8,462 bases of DNA from Betaproteobacteria bacterium UBA6904 (lineage in GTDB: Bacteria; Pseudomonadota; Gammaproteobacteria; Burkholderiales; SG8-39): positions 4,604-13,065 of the forward strand of contig DKBI01000318.1 of NCBI GenBank assembly GCA_002451175.1, given 5' to 3'. The first letter of the stretch is position 1, and each line of letters begins with the position of its first letter. Below are positions 1 to 5,677 of this stretch, one piece after another. Under the pieces are notes generated by a model. The model ran no database searches, was not told where the DNA came from, and was given only the letters and a program-made list of their open reading frames with translations. Both the position numbers and the translations under genes were made by a program.

Positions 1-612
1 CTGCCGTGTCAGCGACTCGGCGAACTCGGTGGACCGCGTCAACGGCCGGACGGCCCGCCGCAACCCCCAGGCGAGTCCGCCCATGATCATCGTCAGCGTC
101 ACGAGCAGGACGAGGATCGTCTCGCGCCAGATTCGCGCGCGAATCGTGCGCAGATGCGCGGCGTCCGTCTCGGTGCGGACCCAGCCGATGGTCGAGCCGC
201 GCTCGATCGGCACCACCATCGTAAACTGGTCGTCGCCGACGAGCTGCTGCGCGCCGTCCGGCACCCGAAATGTGCGCCGTGTGAAGCTGGCCCTCGGCGT
301 GCCGGCCTGCACGACGACGGCGCTGACTGCGCCTCCCGAGACGTCGAACAACTCGATGGACTTCACCTGCTTGAGCCCCGCCAGACGCAGCAGCGTCTGC
401 TCGACGCCGTCGTACGCGCCGGTGATCAGAAAATGTGCGGTGCTTGCTGCGACGGTCTGTGCGAGATCCCGCGCATCGCCGAGCACGTCGGCCTGGGCTT
501 CTTTGAACCGTTCCTGGGCGTTGTACGCGCCGTAGGCGACCAGCGCGGCCGCGACGATCACGCCGACGATGAACGCAAGGTACGCCCAAAGGCCGATCCG
601 AATCCGCGTCAC
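1..612 (-). CDS. HAMP-domain membrane sensor, N-terminal part (3' end outside window)
   Basis: The 204 codons seen here encode an inner-membrane sensor. A first membrane helix covers about residues 8-29. An extracytoplasmic region of about 120 residues follows (30-160), then a second helix (about 164-184) and the beginning of a HAMP linker with Val-Arg-Pro-Leu near residue 188 and Glu-Phe-Ala-Glu-Ser-Leu near 196-201. The effector domain lies beyond the window edge, so it could be a histidine kinase, a diguanylate cyclase or a SpoIIE-type PP2C phosphatase. The last is attractive because a STAS protein, the usual substrate of such phosphatases, is encoded two genes upstream; this is inference. 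The start is the GTG at 612. An in-frame stop lies a few codons upstream, so only this GTG or a TTG two codons earlier is possible. The gene begins 42 bases after the PhnD-like gene, and that binding protein could present a ligand to this sensor's periplasmic domain. Confidence 0.8.
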   Translation of the reverse strand, partial: MTRIRIGLWAYLAFIVGVIVAAALVAYGAYNAQERFKEAQADVLGDARDLAQTVAASTAHFLITGAYDGVEQTLLRLAGLKQVKSIELFDVSGGAVSAVVVQAGTPRASFTRRTFRVPDGAQQLVGDDQFTMVVPIERGSTIGWVRTETDAAHLRTIRARIWRETILVLLVTLTMIMGGLAWGLRRAVRPLTRSTEFAESLTRQ

Positions 613-654
613 GGGCAACGGGCCTCGTCACGCCCGCGACACGCGCCGGCGCCG

Positions 655-1506
655 TCAGGGACCCGCGGGAACGACGTAGGCGTCCAGGCGCAGCTTCTTG
701 AGGGGGAGATACTCACGCAGGTCGGTCGCCGTGGGCTGGGTGAACTGGATCCGGTCCAGCAGTTTGCCATGCTCGGGCTGGCTCGCGAGCGCCTGAAAGG
801 CGAGGGCGATCCGGGCGACCTGCTCCGCGGGGATGCGGGGATGCGCCGCGATCGGATGCGACAGCGTCGGCGGGGTGGTGTAAAGCACGCGCAGTTCGCT
901 GCGCACCTCGGTCGGCTCGAATTCCAGCGTCTGCTCGATACCGCCACCGGCCGCGGCCTTGCCGAGGATCACGTGGCGGTACGCATTGCCGTGCGTCGAC
1001 ACGTATCGTGGCTGGAAACGGATGCGCTCCCGCTCGCTCAGCAACGCGCGCATGTAGAGCGATGCCGCGAACGCGTTCGGCGCCGCAAACGCAATCTCCT
1101 GGCCCTCCAGGTCGCGAACGCCTTGCGCCTTGGAATCCGCGCGCACCACCAGGATTCCCTTGAGCGGACGCGAATCGTCTCGGAGGAATGGCGCGTATCC
1201 CTGCGTCTGGTTGGCGAGCAGCGCGTGGTAGGGGTTCACGTACGCGAGATCCGGTCCGCCGCGGCGCAAGCTGCGCTCGAACTCGGGAATCGAGCGGTAG
1301 GTCTCCAGCCGGAGCTTCACGCCGGCGCGTGCGCCGACCTGCTGCAGCACCGGGCCCCAGCTCTCGAAGATGATCTCCGGCCCGAACTGCGGCACCACGC
1401 CGAAGCTGAATTCGGTGGGTCTGGCGATTGCCTCGGTCCCGAGCGCGAGCGCGGCGACCGTGCCGACAAGCGCACCGAACAGGCGCGCGCGGAGGGCAAA
1501 GCTCAC
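655..1506 (-). CDS. PhnD-like periplasmic substrate-binding protein
   Basis: This encodes 283 residues starting at GTG 1506. The N-terminus is a Sec signal peptide: Arg residues at 6 and 8, a hydrophobic core at about 9-23 and an Ala-Ile-Ala cleavage site near residue 28. The mature protein resembles the phosphate/phosphonate ABC-transporter binding family (PhnD). It has an early strand Phe-Ser-Phe-Gly-Val-Val-Pro-Gln (33-40), the family-typical Asp-Leu-Ala-Tyr-Val-Asn-Pro-Tyr (86-93) in the ligand cleft, and Thr-His-Gly-Asn-Ala-Tyr (171-176). No permease or ATPase gene is next to it. It sits between a STAS regulator (10-base gap) and a HAMP sensor (42-base gap), so a sensory role that feeds ligand status to the sensor is more likely than uptake; this is inference. 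The open frame extends upstream to 1566 inside the STAS gene, but the signal peptide fits only the GTG at 1506. No clear Shine-Dalgarno is visible, so translation may be coupled to the STAS gene. The ligand is unknown. Confidence 0.85.
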   Translation of the reverse strand: MSFALRARLFGALVGTVAALALGTEAIARPTEFSFGVVPQFGPEIIFESWGPVLQQVGARAGVKLRLETYRSIPEFERSLRRGGPDLAYVNPYHALLANQTQGYAPFLRDDSRPLKGILVVRADSKAQGVRDLEGQEIAFAAPNAFAASLYMRALLSERERIRFQPRYVSTHGNAYRHVILGKAAAGGGIEQTLEFEPTEVRSELRVLYTTPPTLSHPIAAHPRIPAEQVARIALAFQALASQPEHGKLLDRIQFTQPTATDLREYLPLKKLRLDAYVVPAGP

Positions 1507-1516
1507 GGCGCGCGTT

Positions 1517-1852
1517 CTAGAGCGACGCCAGCGCGTCCTGCTCGCTGTCGTAGATGCCGAACACACGATGCATACGGACCAGCTCGAACAGCGCGCGCAC
1601 GGGCTTGGCCATGCCGAACAGCACGAGCTGACTGTCCTTGTTGTTCATGACGCGCAGGCACGAGAGCAGGGCGCCCAGCCCCGAGCTGTCGACGAACTTG
1701 AGCGCCGCCATGTCGAGCAGCACGCGGTGATGCCCGGACAGCACGGGCTCCATGGCCTGCTTGAACGCCTTGACGTTCGACGCGTCGAGGTTGTCGACGG
1801 CAAAGCCGACGATGGCGGTGCCGGCATCCTTTTCGATGACATTCAGTTTCAT
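1517..1852 (-). CDS. STAS-domain anti-sigma-factor antagonist-like protein
   Basis: This is a single STAS domain of 111 residues, the usual size for SpoIIAA/RsbV-type proteins. The phosphorylation loop is intact: Asp55-Ser56-Ser57-Gly58-Leu59-Gly60, after the strand Val-Leu-Leu-Asp (44-47). Ser57 aligns with the serine phosphorylated in Bacillus SpoIIAA. In this family a kinase of the anti-sigma type phosphorylates the serine and a PP2C phosphatase removes the phosphate, switching the STAS protein between partners. No kinase or phosphatase gene is complete in the window; the truncated HAMP protein downstream may contain one. The gene starts 39 bases after the third glycan gene, with GGAAAG a few bases upstream of the ATG, and is followed after 10 bases by the PhnD-like gene. 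Its place at the junction of polysaccharide genes and sensor genes suggests post-translational control of polysaccharide production, as SypA does in Vibrio fischeri; this is inference from context. Confidence 0.9.
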   Translation of the reverse strand: MKLNVIEKDAGTAIVGFAVDNLDASNVKAFKQAMEPVLSGHHRVLLDMAALKFVDSSGLGALLSCLRVMNNKDSQLVLFGMAKPVRALFELVRMHRVFGIYDSEQDALASL

Positions 1853-1891
1853 GATGTCTTTCCAGTGGGTAGGTGAGTCGTTGGTGGAGGA

Positions 1892-3406
1892 CTATACGCC
1901 GCCGGTGTCGGCGCTTGCCGCATCGCCGCGGGGCCGGCCCGCGGCCGGCGCGAGGCCGCGCATCGGTCCCGCCCGGAGATCGCGCAGGACGCGGCCCGCA
2001 TAGCGGGCGAGCAGCTGCAGATCCTGGGCGGCACCGGGATGCGCCGCGGCGTACGCGTCCGCCATGCGGCGGGCGAGATCGTTGCGGCCATCCTCTTCGA
2101 GGAGCAGCGACGCGCTGACGAGCCCCATCCGATGCGCGGCATACAGCTCGCGCCACCGGGAATCCAGTCGCGCGAGTTCTTCGGTGCCGCGCAGTTCGAG
2201 CCCGGTCAGCGCCAGCCGGCCGGCGGCCACCGCGCCGATGCGCGGCACGACGATCGCCGAGAAATGCGCGCGCCACGCATCGGGGGCGGCGCGAAAGATC
2301 GCCTCCTTGCTTTCCTGCAGCGCCCGGGGCGGGCGTGACCGCAGGAGACGGAATGCCAGCCACGGCAGCGCCGCCGCGCACAGGACGACGGCGACCGCGC
2401 GATGCCACAACGGCACGCGCGGCGCGCGGCGCGCCACGCGCCGCGCGGGACCGATCAGGTCGGGATCGCGAAGATCCAGCGCCGTCTCGAGTTCCGCATC
2501 GATGTACGCGTCGCGGTCGACGATCGCATGCCGCAGGCTCAGGTCCGGTCCCACGTAGGTCCCTGGCAGGACCAGCGAGTCGGCGACCGTACTGCCCTCG
2601 CCGACGATGCTCTCCTCGCGGATCACGGCGTTTGGTCCGATGACGGCGCCTGCGCCGATGATGCAATCGGCACCGATGTAGGCCGGCGCGGCGATGATCG
2701 CGTCGGCGTGCACGCGGGCGCGCGGCGAGACGAAAACGCCCGGCGCGCGCGCGCCCAGGCCGATGCCCAGCGGCGCGTCGGGGTCCTTCAGGAACCGTGC
2801 CTGCGACGCGAGCAAGGCCTGCGGACTGGTCGCCTGCCAGCCGCGATCGGAGAATCTGCGCTGCACGAACGGAGCACGCAGGGCCCAGCCGTTCAGGGTC
2901 TGCCAGGTGGCGCGCCGGACGGCGGCCGATTTCACGAACTGCAGCGTGAAGCAACCCCAGCCGGACCATTCGAGTTCGCCGCGCACGCCGCGCGTCAACA
3001 GCGCGATACCCGAGTCGGTGCCGGCCGCCGGCGCGAGTTCCGCGAGATCACGGTAGGCGGGCAACTGTCGATCCGTGGCGAGCCAGACGCGCTCGTGGCT
3101 GTCGCCCGGTAGGACCCAAGCCGCCTCGAGCGGACCCGCCCCCTCCGGAATCGTCCCGTAGCGGATGGCGCAGCCGAAGCGTTCGCCATCGCCGAGCAAC
3201 GCACGCACTGCCGGGGCGTTCTCGCCGAGCACCACGTCGATCTGGCGGCAGCCGAGCGCGACGAGGGTTTCGGCCGCGCGCAGCGTCCAGGGACGATCGA
3301 CCAGCGGAAGGAGCCGGTCGCCGAGCAGGCCGGCCGCGGCCGGCTCGCAGCCGTGCGAGGTGGTGATGAGAATGCCGCGGGCGGGGCGGTCGTTGCGCTG
3401 CTCCAT
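1892..3406 (-). CDS. Nucleotidyltransferase-like / left-handed beta-helix / membrane / degenerate sugar-transferase fusion protein
   Basis: This encodes 504 residues in four parts. Residues about 10-125 look like a sugar-nucleotidyltransferase Rossmann fold (Leu-Leu-Pro-Leu-Val-Asp-Arg-Pro, 32-39), but the Gly-x-Gly-Thr-Arg nucleotide-binding signature expected near the N-terminus is absent, so activity is doubtful. Residues about 223-303 carry hexapeptide repeats of a left-handed beta-helix (for example Ile-Gly-Ala-Asp-Cys-Ile-Ile-Gly-Ala-Gly-Ala-Val-Ile-Gly). A membrane helix spans about 334-355. The tail, about 360-477, resembles the C-terminal half of bacterial sugar transferases: Ala-Gly-Arg-Leu-Ala-Leu-Thr-Gly-Leu (395-403) stands where catalytic members have Leu-Val-Gly-Pro-Arg-Pro, and the Lys-Phe-Arg-Ser-Met and Asp/Glu catalytic segments are missing. 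The ATG at 3406 is chosen for its AGAGGA Shine-Dalgarno. A structural or scaffolding role in glycan assembly, or an acyltransferase role, is possible; the function is not known to me. Confidence 0.8.
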   Translation of the reverse strand: MEQRNDRPARGILITTSHGCEPAAAGLLGDRLLPLVDRPWTLRAAETLVALGCRQIDVVLGENAPAVRALLGDGERFGCAIRYGTIPEGAGPLEAAWVLPGDSHERVWLATDRQLPAYRDLAELAPAAGTDSGIALLTRGVRGELEWSGWGCFTLQFVKSAAVRRATWQTLNGWALRAPFVQRRFSDRGWQATSPQALLASQARFLKDPDAPLGIGLGARAPGVFVSPRARVHADAIIAAPAYIGADCIIGAGAVIGPNAVIREESIVGEGSTVADSLVLPGTYVGPDLSLRHAIVDRDAYIDAELETALDLRDPDLIGPARRVARRAPRVPLWHRAVAVVLCAAALPWLAFRLLRSRPPRALQESKEAIFRAAPDAWRAHFSAIVVPRIGAVAAGRLALTGLELRGTEELARLDSRWRELYAAHRMGLVSASLLLEEDGRNDLARRMADAYAAAHPGAAQDLQLLARYAGRVLRDLRAGPMRGLAPAAGRPRGDAASADTGGV

Positions 3407-3411
3407 GGGGA

Positions 3412-3417
3412 TCCTCT
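3412..3417 (-). promoter_or_regulatory. Shine-Dalgarno AGAGGA overlapping the preceding stop codon
   Basis: The sequence AGAGGA lies five bases upstream of the ATG at 3406 and overlaps the TAG stop of the WecG-fusion gene (3418-3416). It fixes the start of the beta-helix protein and indicates translational coupling of the two genes. Confidence 0.7.
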
Positions 3418-4648
3418 AGCTTGAGCGGGCGCGCAGCACGCGCGCGAGGAAGACGAAGTTGCCGACGAGATAGCGTTTCCAGAGACGGCGGGGTTCCTGC
3501 ACCAGGCGGAAGACCCACTCGCCGCCGAGTTCCCGCAGCCACTGCGGCGCGCGGGGAATCCGGCCCGAGTAGTAGTCGAACAGGCCGCCGACGCCGAAGG
3601 TCAGCGTCGCGCCGCAGGCATCGCCGTGCGCGGCAATCCAGCGTTCCTGGCGCGGCGCGCCGAACCCGACGAGCAGTACGTCGGCGCGCGATGCGCGGAT
3701 GCTGCGGACCAGTCCGGCCTCCGCGTCCGGGGCGAAGAAGCCGTGATGGCAGCCGGCGATGCGCAGGCGCGGGTGCCGCGCGCGGACCCAGTCGGCGACC
3801 GCTTCGGCAATCCCGGGCTGCCCGCCCAGCAGGTACAGCGAGCGCCCCTCCTTCTCGAGCAGTTCGCACAGGCGCGGGAAGAGATCGGTGCCGTTCACGT
3901 TCTGGCGCACCGACTGACCGAGCATCCGGCCGGCGATGCGCATGCCAATGCCGTCGGTCAGCACCCAGTCGAAACGCCCGAGCACCGCCCGGTAGATGGG
4001 ATTGCGGTGCGCGAGGTTCACGCAGTCCGGGTTGACGAAGGCGATGCGGGCGCGGTGGCCGGTGCGCAGGGCCACGGCGAACAGATCGAGCAATTCCGCC
4101 ATCGCCAGATTCAGGTGACGGATGCCGAAGAACTGCGTCGCGACCGGGATGCGCTCGCCTGGCGTTCCGTACAGCCCGGCCAGCAGGCCGCGCGCCACGA
4201 TGCCCAGGTCGCCGCGCATCGATTGCCGCCGCGCGTAGTCGGCGTCGGTGGCGTCCTCGCCATCGAAATCCACCAGGGCGCGCGAGCGCACGCTCGACAG
4301 GCTGACGAGCCCGGGCGGCACGCCGAGGACCGCATCGACGGTCTCCGGCGCGATGCGCTCGTCCAGCGCGCGCGGGCGCGGCCCGACGAAGGCCAGCCGG
4401 CCCGCCACGACGTCGGCGAGGCTCAGCCAGACTTGCATCGCAGCGGCCGTGCGGGAGGTCGGCGCGGTCAGCCGGAGCAGTCGAACGGAGCTGCCGCGTG
4501 GTCCACGGAAGTCCTGGCGCCGGACGGCGATGGGCTGACCGCGCAGGCGCAGCCCGAGCGCACCGAGCGCCGCGGCAGGCGATGCGGCGAGCACGGCGAG
4601 CGCGGCGGTCGCGCGCCGGGTCGTTGCGGCGAGCCAGGCGCTCATCAT
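3416..4648 (-). CDS. Degenerate sugar-transferase module fused to WecG/TagA/CpsF-family glycosyltransferase
   Basis: This encodes 410 residues. The C-terminal part (about 165-410) is a complete WecG/TagA/CpsF glycosyltransferase, the family that adds the second sugar (ManNAcA, ManNAc or similar) to an undecaprenyl-linked sugar at the cytoplasmic membrane face. Visible motifs are Asn-Pro-Asp-Cys-Val-Asn (206-211), Thr-Asp-Gly-Ile-Gly-Met (231-236) with the catalytic Asp, Asn-Gly-Thr-Asp (252-255), Leu-Leu-Gly-Gly (273-276), Gly-Phe-Gly-Ala-Pro-Arg-Gln-Glu (328-335), and the terminal Glu-Pro-Arg-Arg-Leu-Trp-Lys-Arg-Tyr membrane-binding segment (385-393). The first 160 residues align with the preceding sugar transferase: a hydrophobic segment (14-33), Phe-Val-Gly-Pro-Arg-Pro (87-92) and a Val-Pro-Pro-Gly-Leu-Val-Ser segment (110-116). 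They lack the Lys-Phe-Arg-Ser-Met block and the Asp/Glu pair, so this half is probably non-catalytic and may dock to the true transferase. The ATG at 4648 shares its A with the previous TGA stop; a second ATG follows directly. Confidence 0.88.
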   Translation of the reverse strand: MMSAWLAATTRRATAALAVLAASPAAALGALGLRLRGQPIAVRRQDFRGPRGSSVRLLRLTAPTSRTAAAMQVWLSLADVVAGRLAFVGPRPRALDERIAPETVDAVLGVPPGLVSLSSVRSRALVDFDGEDATDADYARRQSMRGDLGIVARGLLAGLYGTPGERIPVATQFFGIRHLNLAMAELLDLFAVALRTGHRARIAFVNPDCVNLAHRNPIYRAVLGRFDWVLTDGIGMRIAGRMLGQSVRQNVNGTDLFPRLCELLEKEGRSLYLLGGQPGIAEAVADWVRARHPRLRIAGCHHGFFAPDAEAGLVRSIRASRADVLLVGFGAPRQERWIAAHGDACGATLTFGVGGLFDYYSGRIPRAPQWLRELGGEWVFRLVQEPRRLWKRYLVGNFVFLARVLRARSS

Positions 4649-5385
4649 CAGTAGGCGCCCCGGCCCAGGACGACCGCCGGGATGGTGCGCGCCAGCAGCT
4701 TGAGGTCGAGCCAGAGGCTTTGCCGCTCGATGTACTCGACGTCCATGTCGACCTGCTGGGGAAAGGGGATGTCCGAGCGGCCGGAGACCTGCCAGATGCA
4801 CGTGATGCCGGGAACCGCGTCGAGGCGCCGGCGATCCTCCAGGGAGTAGCGCGAGACCTCGCGCGGCAGCGCCGGGCGCGGGCCGACGAGCGCCATGTCG
4901 CCGCGCAGGACGCTCCACAGTTGCGGCAGCTCGTCGATGCTCGTCTTGCGGATGAGGCGACCGATCCACGTGATGCGCGGATCGCGCTTCACCTTGAACG
5001 TGATGCCGTCGCCGTGCACGTTGGCGGCGTCGAGCTGCTTCTGCAGCGCCTCCGCGTCGACGACCATGGAGCGGAACTTCGGAAAGCGGAACTCGCGGCC
5101 GTGGCGGCCGACGCGCGTCTGCCAGAACAGGACGGGACCGCCGTCGGTGGCCTTGATGAGCAGGGCGACGACCGCCATCAGCGGCCCCAGCAGCAGCAGC
5201 GCCGCCCCGGCGCCGGCGAAGTCCACGGCTCGCCGCAGCCACTTGCCGAGGACGAGTCGGAATGCGAGGCGCGCCCGCCGGGCGCTGGCCGCGGCGGACG
5301 CCCAGGGAGACGGCGCGAGGCGCGCGAGGAGCCGGTCGATGTCCTCGAGTTGCTGCCTGCGCCGGGCGGAAGTGGTATCGGTCAT
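4648..5385 (-). CDS. Polyprenyl-phosphate phosphoglycosyl transferase (bacterial sugar transferase family)
   Basis: This is a 245-residue short sugar transferase that moves a sugar-1-phosphate from a nucleotide sugar to undecaprenyl phosphate, the priming step of exopolysaccharide or O-antigen-like repeat units, at the cytoplasmic membrane. It has a charged N-terminal region (1-50), one hydrophobic membrane segment (about 54-78, probably a re-entrant helix), and the full catalytic core: Lys-Phe-Arg-Ser-Met (103-107) followed by Asp110 and Glu112, Asp-Pro-Arg-Ile-Thr (135-139), Thr-Ser-Ile-Asp-Glu-Leu-Pro-Gln (148-155), Leu-Val-Gly-Pro-Arg-Pro (166-171), and Gly-Ile-Thr-Cys-Ile-Trp-Gln-Val-Ser-Gly-Arg (193-203). 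It lacks the multi-helix N-terminus of WbaP/WcaJ-type enzymes. The ATG at 5385 is chosen; a TTG at 5427 is in frame but would add only 14 residues with no family resemblance. It is the first gene of the minus-strand operon and overlaps the next gene by one base. The transferred sugar cannot be told from sequence. Confidence 0.92.
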   Translation of the reverse strand: MTDTTSARRRQQLEDIDRLLARLAPSPWASAAASARRARLAFRLVLGKWLRRAVDFAGAGAALLLLGPLMAVVALLIKATDGGPVLFWQTRVGRHGREFRFPKFRSMVVDAEALQKQLDAANVHGDGITFKVKRDPRITWIGRLIRKTSIDELPQLWSVLRGDMALVGPRPALPREVSRYSLEDRRRLDAVPGITCIWQVSGRSDIPFPQQVDMDVEYIERQSLWLDLKLLARTIPAVVLGRGAY

Positions 5386-5427
5386 GGCCGCGATTCCAGC
5401 GGCTGGAACCGGACGACTGTGTCGCAA

Positions 5428-5457
5428 GTGTCAACTTTTGGTCAGAGAGGGAATAAT
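5428..5457 (+). promoter_or_regulatory. Likely sigma-70 promoter of tRNA-Leu
   Basis: A -10 box AATAAT (5452-5457, five of six matches to TATAAT) lies 18 bases after a -35-like GTGTCA (5428-5433, four of six matches to TTGACA). The bases after the -10 box (GGAGGGGCGCGC) form a GC-rich discriminator of the kind found at stringently controlled stable-RNA promoters. Transcription would start about 14 bases before the mature tRNA. Confidence 0.5.
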
Positions 5458-5478
5458 GGAGGGGCGCGCACCGCAGCG

Positions 5479-5565
5479 GCCCGGGTGGCGAAACTGGTAG
5501 ACGCAAGGGACTTAAAATCCCTAGATCGCAAGGTCGTGCGGGTTCGAGTCCCGCCCTGGGCACCA
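5479..5565 (+). tRNA. tRNA-Leu (anticodon UAA), CCA encoded
   Basis: This is a full cloverleaf of 87 bases. The acceptor stem GCCCGGG (5479-5485) pairs with CCTGGGC (5555-5561) with one G-U pair. The D-arm carries GGTAGAC. The anticodon stem AGGGA/TCCCT encloses the loop CTTAAAA with anticodon TAA at 5513-5515. A long class II variable arm (5523-5537) is typical of leucine tRNAs, and the T-stem GCGGG/CCCGC encloses TTCGAGT (5543-5549). Discriminator A is followed by encoded CCA. It reads UUA codons, which are rare in GC-rich genomes. It is divergent from the polysaccharide operon and followed by a pilin gene. Part of its 3' half recurs at 7242-7277. Confidence 0.97.
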
Positions 5566-5569
5566 TGAC
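5534..5569 (+). repeat. Direct repeat copy 1: 3' end of tRNA-Leu plus TGAC
   Basis: These 36 bases cover the end of the variable arm, the T-arm, the acceptor strand and CCA of the tRNA, plus four following bases. They match 7242-7277 at 33 of 36 positions. The tRNA 3' end is the usual target of integrases, so this copy would be the intact, functional end of an attachment site. Confidence 0.75.
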
Positions 5570-5677
5570 CGGCACGATCGGCGATGTGCTGGACAAACTG
5601 CCTTCGACTGGTCAACCATATCGGGGACGGCCACGGACTTTTTCAATGACTGCTGGGGATCGATGGGCGAGGATGCC

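Noticed and set aside
154..1650. Long plus-strand reading frame of 498 codons opposite the STAS, PhnD-like and sensor genes
   Set aside because: It is Arg/Ala/His-rich with no recognisable domain, and it lies antisense to three genes with clear family motifs and a signal peptide. Long shadow frames are expected at this GC content.
1503..2969. Minus-strand 488-codon frame overlapping the beta-helix and STAS genes
   Set aside because: Arg/Ala-rich frame-shifted shadow of the beta-helix protein; it has no domain of its own.
5429..5434. Perfect TTGACA on the minus strand upstream of the sugar-transferase gene
   Set aside because: At 17 bases downstream the sequence is CGGTTC, which is no -10 box, so I do not call a promoter for the operon here. 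The same bases lie next to the -35 region of the divergent tRNA promoter.
3416..5596. Minus-strand frame of 726 codons that would extend the WecG-fusion protein upstream through the sugar transferase and the tRNA
   Set aside because: The upstream part is a shifted reading of the sugar-transferase gene and crosses the tRNA. The real start is the ATG overlapping the previous stop at 4648.
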